64,000 nucleotides of DNA from contig NC_061789.1 in the NCBI RefSeq assembly GCF_022458985.1, forward strand, positions 14,912,357 through 14,976,356. The letters are read 5' to 3'. Shown here one piece after another: positions 54,882 to 64,000 of this stretch (positions are counted from its first letter, which is position 1; every line of letters starts with the position of its first letter). Source of the DNA: Mugil cephalus. Taxonomy: Eukaryota; Chordata; Actinopteri; Mugiliformes; Mugilidae. The notes under the pieces are model-generated. The model had not been told where the DNA came from and made no database searches. It saw nothing but the letters and a program-made list of their open reading frames with translations. The translations under genes and the position numbers were made by a program.

Positions 54882-55543
54882 CATGGGCCTTCAACTGAGG
54901 GTCTACGGAGATACTGCAGGGGGGTTGCAAATTTTTTGGTTGGTTATACGTTTTTTTAAAATATATTTTCTTTCTTTATTTTCCCCTACAAATTAAAATT
55001 TCTGTAAAAACACATTAACGCAGATCCAACTTATTTCAGTAAAGGGATCAATGGAGGCAGAAGATGTTATCTTTCATTGAGGCAGCTGTCTCAACACCGC
55101 AGTTTCACACATAGTGCCACACTAGGCCTGTCAATCTGAGTCTCTTGTACACAGTAGGACCCGTCCTCACTGCTCATCACTGCTGAGCCAATCACAAGGC
55201 CACATATTACACGTTGACTCTGTCAGGTTCCCCACAATTGGCTGAGAGCCAATTCAGTCCCCAGGTGAAACCCCAGATGTACGCTGTTTATATCAGGTAT
55301 GTTTATGTTTACAGCATTTGGCCACCCTACTGCTGCACATGTTTGATTTTTTTTTTTAAATGACTATTTGAACCAGTGTATTATTTGAACAGCTTAATAT
55401 TGAATGCAAAATGATAATAATAATATATATATATATATAGCACTATAGCACTAGCACTAGGAGTTTAATATAGAACAAATATAGTAAGTCTTTACTTAAT
55501 CTTTCCATCAGTTTGGGAGTTGGCCTGAAAAAGAAGACCTCCG
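54882..55543 (-). mobile_element. Non-autonomous hAT family, copy C
   Basis: Reads on the minus strand like copy A: a CCGGAGGTCTTCTTTTTCAGGCC start, internal CCAATCACAAGGCCACATATTACAC-type text in common, and a GTAGACCCTCAGTTGAAGGCCC end. It holds a short TA repeat near 55421-55440 absent elsewhere. Ends are degraded. Confidence 0.75.
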
Positions 55544-58500
55544 GGTTAAGGAATGTATTATGTAAATAAATGTCCTCACTGAGATAGCCATATGTGTGTG
55601 TATGCATGTACTTGATTATTTTCTACCACAGTCAAATATTTCAGCATAAAATCCAGAAGCTGTCCGCGGTGTTTCTGTCTCATATCTCAGCCCAGCAGTC
55701 TCTCATCTCAGGGGTGGAAACAGATCGCTGTAATATCTGTCTGCCAGCTGTTGCTCGCTAAGTTTGCTGCACTTCATCACTGCTCATATGAGAGACAGAA
55801 CTCAGAGGGAGTATTATGATCACTGAGAATTGATATCCCAGATATTTAACTGACATTTCATGCAGAGCCTCGGGAGATCCTCAGACAGTGAGCTGATGAA
55901 CTGAACGTCCAACGGCACAATGCTGGCAACATGTCTCTGAAAGTACAACTTCTTCTGTCAGATTGAAATGGACATGTGCTTTAAAAGATACGTGATTGTT
56001 CATATAATTATTTCAAATTCCAAATATATTTCTTTGAATATGATTTGTCTTTTTTTATGGCTGAATAATGTTTTCTTCACATTTGAGAGGTTGAGATTTA
56101 ATGCTGGTATGATGTAGGACCAATGTTCTAACTTGATTTTTAATAAATATTATTGCATTATAATTTTTTTATTTTAAACAGCTAACAAGCAAGTGATTTT
56201 GCCTAGTGTGGAGCATTGAATCTGCTGGGAATATAACAGAAGATGAAGATTTTTCGAACTTCTTTCTTTCTTCTTTTGAAAAAAAAAATGCAATGTTCCT
56301 GTCCACATCGATCCCATTTTTGTTCATCTGACACTTGTTTGAACAACTAGTTAGTTTATTACCACCATGTTTCTGTCGCTCCCTTACTGAATATTTTATT
56401 GGAGACATTTAGTATTGAAAACAAATAAACCAAAATTCTTTCCCTTCGCACTGCTTCAAAATATATCAGCATACAACAAATTATGAGTCATCTTAGTTAG
56501 ACACTTTTATCGGCCTGTGTCACTGAGAGTTACCATGGAAACAGAAGTCTTAGCTATAAGTTAGTCTGGGGATTTGAAGCCTAACTTAAATTGAACTAAA
56601 ATAAGTCAATTTCTTTCTTGCAATGCACTTCCGCTTTAGGTTTCTTTTAAACTTGTATTTATATATGTACTCTTAAACATTACACTCTCCCTAAGTGTGT
56701 AGTTAGGAAAAAAAACGAAAGGTTTGATGATATATGGTGTGTTGGATTCTTACAGAGAAAACTGCTCAGCTTATGATGCAACAAGTTTGAACCTCGATAG
56801 ATGAGTACACAAAAACATATTTTTGAGTTTGCGTGTATTGAGTGATTCGTAATCAAGCTAGAATTCAGGGCGGAGCTGTAATTGTGGATGTGGATTGTGG
56901 CTGGTGTGCGTGGGAGCGCGTGCGTGCACTGGTCTGACGGGCATCGCTCTTAATATCACAGTGAGGCAGCTGCCCTTCCAGCTGATGCTCACATAAAACA
57001 CAGTCACTTGTTTTTCATTACGAAGACTCTGGCATACAGTCGCCAGCGTTCAGACGGCCATCTGAGCAGCTCAGCGAAAACAGCTGTGCTTGGTGAAAAG
57101 ACAAGAAGACACACACTAACAATCAGTCTCCCTTGGCGTGAGTTGGATGGATTAATCTGCCTCGGTGTGGCGTGTTATTAGTTTAATATCCCAGACAGAG
57201 GAGATTAAGAAACTGCCTTTTCTCTCCATTCCACTCACAGATTAAGAGTAGATGTTAAACGCATCCAAATACATATTTGTGGCCTCGCACTGATTTCTAC
57301 AGAATAATCACAAACACTGCAGACAGGGATTTGGTTTCTTTTAGCTCTTGGCTTTGGTTTCGTGGCACATTACAATCTAATTGTGGTTCACTAGCTCTGA
57401 TAAAGGTATCTGTTGTTTTGTGGAAAATATTTTAATCTTTATGAACATTAATTATGAACATAAGTAGCTTCAGTTCCCCGTTATTTGCTGTGACATTTTA
57501 TGCTTGTCTCTTGTTAAAAATTAAAACTCTCAGAGCATCAAAGGGTCACTACCTGATGCAAGCCCTCAGTAATAATCCACAGGCAACCTGGGGTGGCTTG
57601 ATGAGCAGATGGGGTCATGCAATAAAAGTTTTCCTGAAGTGTTTTCAATGTAAATGTACTGTATATGTTATAGATCCATGCTCAGAATATCTACACAGTT
57701 GTAACAAGCTGTTTTGCAACATAATATGAACACACAACCCCATACGCCAATCCACTGAAGTGCTTCATTTGCCCAGGAGAAGAAGAGCACTGATGATATT
57801 TATGGATGTGTCTCCAGTGTCTGTGACAACCTGTCGTGTAGCACGAGAACAAAGGACCTCGGCAGAGGTACACAAATCACAGCGACACCTACGCTTTCCA
57901 AAGGCACGTCCCTGAGTTTGAGTTTAAAGTGGTGATATACAACTGTCTCCCCTCCAATAAAAGTTACGCACCCAGCGGGATGTTTTACAGCTGATAAGTA
58001 CCAGGAGCAGTCTTATAAAAACTCCCACTTTTAATGAACAAGCTCCCCGGCTGCTCTCTGACTTTCAGACGTCTTTTGGGATTCACCAGAACCGTCTCAA
58101 AGCTGTGTTAAACTGCTTCGCCGCTCTTCTCCCTCTGGGACGTCTGAGCAGCCCGACTGTTCCCACGCAGGGCTACGGCAGGCAGTAAAACGTTTTACTG
58201 CTGATAAACACACATCTTTAATGATGTTTTTCTTCCTTTAGTTTCTTGGCTTGAGAGCCACCAGAAGTGGCTTTGGCAACAAGCACTTCAGCCCGAACAA
58301 ATCATTTCCACTGCTAAAATAATTTCCTCACAGACTATTTATCTCAGCCGCTGCTAGATTTAATACATTGCATAATTTGAAAGCCAAGTAGTTGAAACTA
58401 AAGAATAATGCCCACCGCTGAGTGCTTTGTTAAAGTCTTTTGCAGCAAATATAGAGAGGAGCTGAACACTGGAGAATTCAGAACCTAGAGAGCCTCGTGT

Positions 58501-61500
58501 TTCCATTCAGAACCTGGTGGAGACCAAAAACTGAGCTACAAAAAAGAGGATTTTGGGACAAAGCAAAGGAAACGATCACAATTCAGAATTCTCTGTTTCT
58601 GCTGAAAGTATAAGTATTAACCATGTTTTAGTTGCTGTAGGAGACTATTGTCCTTCTTTTGTATTTTTTGTTATAACACAAAGGGGAGCAGTAGAGGAAA
58701 CACAAGCAATGTAATGCCTCTGTAATGGTGTGTTAAGTATTGGGGACAGCTACAGCAGCCCTGCGAGTAAAGTTGCTTCTACAAACTTCTTTGCATATTG
58801 TTTTATATTTCCTCATTATCTTGTCAAAGCAAAGTGTTTGGGTGGAATTGTATTTTCGGCAAAAGCGCTGAATCAATGGTTTATGTTTGTTTGTATTATC
58901 TGCACTGTCTTTGTGTTTGTGCCTGGGTTGATTTTTATTTCTAGATTGTAGAATACACATAAATTGTCCCCCAAAATGAATTTTTAATTTCGGATAACAC
59001 AGCAACAACATCACCCTTTATTTATGTGCACATGTGTTTTGTTATTTTATACCAGTGCTTCATTCGGATGAGAAGAAAACCTTAACTAATTAATTAAATA
59101 AATCAGACATTTTATTTCCCTGAGGACCTTTGTGACACACGGGCGATGAGTTACCCCTGTCAGTCAGTCGTTGACTCCCTTTCGCACACTTGAAGAGAGG
59201 GTTAGGTGAGTTTCAAAATCCAATAAGATCATGAGTTTCATGCCTTGCTATAAAGGAGGAACCTGAATCCAACAGCTTCAGGTTGAAACACACAGATCCA
59301 CTGACCTTGCACGCACTTTAATAGCCCCTATAAATTAAATATCAACCATGCATTGATCACTCTCTGGAAATCCCAGAGAAAAGGTGACCCCAGGCTAAGG
59401 ATGAGTAGTTAAGTTCATGACAATAAAGAGCATTGATCAGTGGGGCATGTCTCATCGGACATTTATTGTGTCACATTGTTTCTGATGTAAATGTAACTTC
59501 CTTCCTCCATTTACACCTTGTGGGGTCAATTTATTTGCACTGTTTATGCCAAGCACACCGTAAACAATCGCCACTGATGTATATAGCCTCGGCGAAGTAT
59601 ATAAAAGCTCTTGTTTAATATTGTGTAGTCATTAAAAGCGAAGGTCACGCAGCCAGCTTGTTTGTACTGCCTGAAAAATGAAGGTCCACCTTGAGATGAC
59701 GCATTACTATCATCAAGCCCCATTAGGTCCAGGGGCAGCAAGGAAATATGCATGTAATGTCTTCTCCAAGGACTGAGACTTTGTGGGACCTCATTTAGTG
59801 CCAAACAAGAGATTTATGCCATGCGGAGGTGCTGTGGAGTGACCCACAACTCCTAAAACATGCAAACATTTGGGATTTTTGAAAGCTGAAGCAGTGCTAG
59901 TTAATTACTTTATGTCAAAAACGGGTGGAGACCAAATCAGAGCTACGAGAAAAGGTTCATCTGGCGGACGTACAGTTGACAAATGATGGTATCTATTGGA
60001 TATGGAAATGTACAGCTTTTTATCAAGGAGCAAATCTCAGTGCTGTAAAGTGAAGCCAGTATGGAATTGCAGAAAAAAGTGATTCTTCTAATGACCAATA
60101 AAAGCCTGCTCCAAATCTGAGCCAGCTCTCAAAAGGATAAAACTTTAATTAAGGCTTAAATGTGGGGTAGCACTACGCGATGAATATGATTAGTGTTAAA
60201 CCTGCTACAAATCAACATGGTAGTATTGTTGTTGGCAGCTCATTACCGTACTGGTGCTCTGATTTTATTTAATATTTAATATCACAATAACTAATAATAA
60301 AGTGATCAAAGGCATCAGGATCAAAGTTTGAACCCATGTCTCTTGTCACTGACAGCACCGGCTCTCTGTCGAACCACCAATGATAAAACATGGCAGTTCA
60401 CGGAGATTTGAATGTCCCACATTTATCATTCACTGTAACAGAGTTCCCAAATGCCAGTGCTACAGTTCATCACTTAATTTAAAAATCTGAAAAGATGAAC
60501 TTTACAAAGTGGGCCACTACCAGATGTAAAAATCAATGAGTGTGTTCATACACGAACTGGCATTTCGCCTTTTACTCTAACTGTCTCTTTAACTGTGATG
60601 CGGTAGACTGAACCAAAAATGAATTTACTCTTCAAAACCGATTTAAAAATGTCTGGTTGGCTCCTGCAAAGAATAAATTTTAGAAAATAAGGGATTCATT
60701 TGCTGTTTTAGAGTAACTCTTAATGCTATTTTGGTACTATTTTTGTACGTGAGTATTTTTGATTGTACAAATTACAAACCACCGTGAATGTCACGTTTAA
60801 CAAATGCGTCCTCCGGAGCGAGTTTCCTCACGCGCTTCCTTGAGGATCACCACGTGTCTGCACGCACGTACATGTGTTATAAATTGTCCTCCTCCATTTA
60901 CAGCATCCAGCGATGCATTGAAACAGGAGCTTTAACTGCTCCTCTAATCTCCCCCCTCTGCATATCTGCCGGCCATTACGGCCCACTGGGTCCATCCATC
61001 ACGTCTATCTGTGCAGATATTATGGATCAAAGTGAGTCTAGTTGACACTTCTGTAAGGTATGAGAGGGAAAGGAATCCATAACTGCAGGTCAGCACGGAA
61101 TTATATTAATCTCGCAGGGTCTCTGCGAATCAAATAAGATCTCGGAGGAGTAATTGATTTTTATAATTCATGCTTAGAAGTTACAATTAGATTTGTAATC
61201 CTCACGTTATTTAATTTGTTCCCTTCAATTAATAATTTGACAAATTACTGAGACTGTTATTCCACAAAATCTGTTTAAAGGGAAGTAAAACACTCTTGGG
61301 TCTAACAGCAAAATCCAGATATCTGCATATGTCAGTCCACATATTAAACATGTTCAGTGTGTGACTTGGGCATACATTGCTTAGCTGCTTGTGAAACTTA
61401 GATCAGACTAAGCCATACTATAAAGTAGCAATAACACAACATAAAATCTCTCATTTATACTATAAGTGTACAAATTCACATGTGTGTGGTTTTATAGGAC

Positions 61501-62652
61501 AATGTGCTCAACGAGCTGAATTAAATCCAGGAAAGAAGACAGGAAACAGGAAGTGTTATACATAGATAAATATATGTAAATACATTCAAGCACAATCCTT
61601 TTATCTCAGCTGTCACCGGCATTTCAACGTCAGTGCACAGTGATTCCATGACCAGCACGAGGCTTTACAACTTGTGTCTGGATTACTTTGACCCCAAAAC
61701 CTCCCCTTTACTTCTACGACTCCCAGACAATTTAATCCCTGTGGTTTACAATCCGCCGCGCCTTACATAACACATAGAGTGTCCTCAGGCGGAGCCACAC
61801 TGTTAGCATCCTGGAGACACTGTACAGTCCTCAGCAGCAGTTCGTTCAAAGAGCTTTTTAGTGGGTTTCAGCTTCTAATTTTGACGTTGAATTTTGCTGC
61901 TGCTCTCCTTAATGTCATGTCGTTGTGTTCATAGCTCATCTGTTAATGTGGTTAAAAAAATACAGTTTTAACTGAACCTGGATTTCCCAGATTTGGTCAA
62001 TTTAAGGTCAAAAGAAAGATATCAGATGAGCATGCATTAAGTGGGCCTGACATCCAGTCAACCCTTTCCAATCCATAAGTAAAATGCATAAAAAGCATCC
62101 CACTACATACTGATACTAATGGATGCAGTATTTCTTGAATCGCCAAATCAATCAGTGCACACAATCCGCTCCACGTCAGGCCGATGATTCACCGCCCTCC
62201 GCGTCTTCCTTTTCTTTTTGAAACCCCGAGCGGTTAGTTATTCCTGGGATTTATTACCCTCGTATGTCCCCCGTGAGACTCACATATGGTACATTTATGC
62301 AGCTAATTTCCAGAGAGGTCAAAAGTGAATGGTCCCCTACAGCAGCCAGAGGTTCAGCGACTCCGGGGACACAGAGACGCAGAGCACATTCACTTTCTGA
62401 GAGGACTGACCCTGTGACCACTGGGCGATGAGGGCTGTCCGTCATGTCCTTCCACACATTCGTGGCCCGCAGAGCAGAGACACCTTCCAAGAAATATCTG
62501 CAATGAATAGGTTTGTTGCTTTCAAGTTTGGTACAAGAGTGAAAGCCTTTCATCTAATAATTTATTTTACATTTTCATGGTGTCAGTATGGACACCTCCT
62601 CCTCTTATTTAAATAAACAGAGAGAGTGGTTGACCTGGACTTCATGCTAGAT
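55544..62652. other. Gene-free right-hand stretch
   Basis: About 7 kb of AT-rich noncoding DNA without recognised exons or intact mobile elements. Short open frames are below 95 codons and show no family pattern. A cluster of homeodomain-type TAAT/ATTA cores lies at about 61090-61260. The low density of obvious repeats leaves room for regulatory DNA. Confidence 0.5.
61090..61260. promoter_or_regulatory. Cluster of TAAT/ATTA homeodomain-type cores
   Basis: Within 170 bases there are ATTATATTAATC, GTAATTGATTTTTATAATTC, ACAATTAGATTTGTAATCC, TTTAATTTG and CAATTAATAATTTG. Such dense AT-core clusters occur in homeodomain-bound enhancers but also by chance in AT-rich DNA. Sequence conservation across fish would be needed. 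Confidence 0.25.
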
Positions 62653-62990
62653 CAGGGGTCTTCGACATTTTTCAGGCTCCAAAGTGATGGAGAGATTAGG
62701 TAGAGACCCCCTCGTACTTATTGTATGTGTTCTAATATTAAATCCAGCCCAGTGCTATTTATAAATATACATAATATTTATCATTCTGCATTCAATATTA
62801 AGTTGTCCCTTATCCCTTTACTAAAATATGTTGGATTCATGTTAATGTGTATTTAAAGAAATTTAAATTTGAGGGGGAAAATTTAAAAAATGTATAAAGA
62901 AAATGTCTATTCAACCAAAGACTTTGCGACCCCTCTGCAGCACCTATGCTGACCCCCTGGGGGTCGCGGGCCCCCTGTTGAAGACCTCTG
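62653..62990 (+). mobile_element. Non-autonomous hAT family, copy D, with target duplication
   Basis: The element starts CAGGGGTCTTCGACATTTTTC and ends GGGCCCCCTGTTGAAGACCTCTG, so the ends are inverted repeats. Flanking octamers TGCTAGAT (62645-62652) and TGCTACAT (62991-62998) match at 7 of 8 positions, an 8-bp target duplication as made by hAT transposases. Compared with copy A it has an internal deletion of about 300 bases. Confidence 0.88.
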
Positions 62991-64000
62991 TGCTACATCA
63001 TTTCAGTATTTTGCTGTTTTGCTCTTGTACCAAACTTGCTCCAAAGTCAAAAGTAAAATGTGAAAACCACCACAAAGCTGCTGAAGACACACAGTCCGCG
63101 ATCAGATGTTTTGTCACTATATTCCAGTTTCACCAACGGCATCAACACAGCTTAAACATGAACAGACATGTAGTTTTAACACTAGATTTCACATTCATCA
63201 TCTTTAAGCGCTATGTGCAGTATTTTATGACAAGCATCTCTTTTGCTTCCTGCTCCTGGGGCAGACTGTCCTTGTTCTCCCAGCTGAAACCAGCCTGTGA
63301 GACACTATTTATGAAGAAAACTTTTTCAAATTTGAGGTCTGAGCAACTCCATGGTCTGCCTTGGTATGCGTACATAAATTTACAAAGAAAAAATAACAGA
63401 CCCGATTCAAGGGGAACTGAGCGCAGACAAACCAAACCCCAACAGAGCAGAGGGTAATTAGATCTGATCCATAATCCATAATGCTGTCGACTCTAGCAGA
63501 CCCAAGCAGAGAGAGAGAGAACAGAGAGCACTGGCAGCAGCATGATGCCCCATTAATGAATTTGACAAAAGAGCTGAATGTAAAGTGAATGTAAACAAGT
63601 AAAAACTAAAAAAAAAGTCTTATTTCCACCGTCTGCACAAGAAATGTGAGACACTTTAAATTAAAGGAGATGCTTTGATCATTCAGATCCACTCATTTAT
63701 TGACCCAAGACTGCACAAAATTGGGACCTGGTCAAACTCAGGTTTTGCTGCTACTATAGCTGTCTGACCAGCATCCTTAGCTGTCTGTATAAGTAGCTGG
63801 ATCATGTTAGCTAACATTAGATATTGCTTCTCTGCCACTTTCTTTGATGATGCGTTGATTTTAAAATACCACACATAGCGCCTCAACAATATGCTGGAAC
63901 ATCTACTTTTCATCTGTTTTGCACATCCTATATAGATTTTCAATTCATATACAGAGAACACATCCATCAGATCTTATATGTTTCCTGAAGCCTGTCAATT
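62991..64000. other. Right end without a recognised gene; inverted repeat pair
   Basis: No coding exon is recognised. GCGCTATGTGCAGTATTTTA at about 63208-63227 recurs in inverted form (TAAAATACCACACATAGCGC) at about 63862-63881, so the two may be the ends of an unnamed short element of about 670 bases. The frames inside are broken. Confidence 0.4.

Noticed and set aside
54590-54890. Internal telomere repeat or chromosome end
   Set aside because: TTAGGG units are few and irregular, and ordinary unique DNA continues on both sides.
63061-63457. Part of a 184-codon plus-strand ORF
   Set aside because: Its beginning lies in hAT copy D and no domain is recognisable; codon choice looks random.

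Overview
The window looks like a euchromatic stretch of a teleost fish chromosome. The evidence is multi-exon vertebrate genes with short GT-AG introns, fish-type transposon remnants (Tc1-like, hAT, Tigger-like MITE, LINE ends) and microsatellites. It holds the gene neighbourhood mpv17l - nde1 - myh11, whose members lie together on human chromosome 16p13.11, flanked here by crlf3 and hoatz. I cannot name the species.

Layout: (1) 1-2.7 kb, no recognised gene; one unexplained ORF ending at a good splice donor. (2) 2.75-12.4 kb, crlf3 on the minus strand, 8 coding exons, 445 codons, all junctions in frame; its long first intron and 3' UTR carry a hAT element with transposase remnants, a member of a second hAT family and a Tigger-like MITE. 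A CpG-rich segment near 17.2-17.4 kb may be its distant promoter and untranslated first exon. (3) 12.5-18.8 kb, transposon remnants and a puzzling CpG-rich 120-codon ORF at 16.46-16.82 kb. (4) 18.97-22.5 kb, mpv17l on the plus strand, 4 coding exons. (5) 23.8-31.05 kb, nde1 on the plus strand, 8 coding exons. (6) 32.48-47.43 kb, myh11 on the minus strand, convergent with nde1: 41 constitutive coding exons (exactly 2000 codons including stop) plus two 27-nt loop-1 microexons; predicted TATA box and noncoding exon 1 at about 49.5-49.63 kb and a perfect CArG box in intron 1. (7) 50.63-51.11 kb, hoatz on the plus strand, head-to-head with myh11, as a single uninterrupted exon with a textbook X-box 82 bp before its ATG. 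(8) 51.1-64 kb, gene-poor: a diverged inverted copy of the crlf3 3' UTR, a hairpin/TTAGGG-like repeat, two more copies of the hAT family, and possible regulatory DNA.

The genes do not form a pathway. nde1 (dynein/LIS1 scaffold), myh11 (smooth-muscle contraction), hoatz (motile cilia), mpv17l (organelle membrane) and crlf3 (cytokine-receptor-like factor) share position rather than function. The most informative signals are regulatory or splicing ones: the SM-B-like myh11 microexon with four tandem CAG acceptors, the CArG box in myh11 intron 1, and the X-box of hoatz. I saw no convincing new multi-gene system. The best candidates for something undescribed are the extra myh11 loop-1 microexon, the CpG-rich orphan ORF, and the inverted duplication of a 3' UTR 50 kb away.
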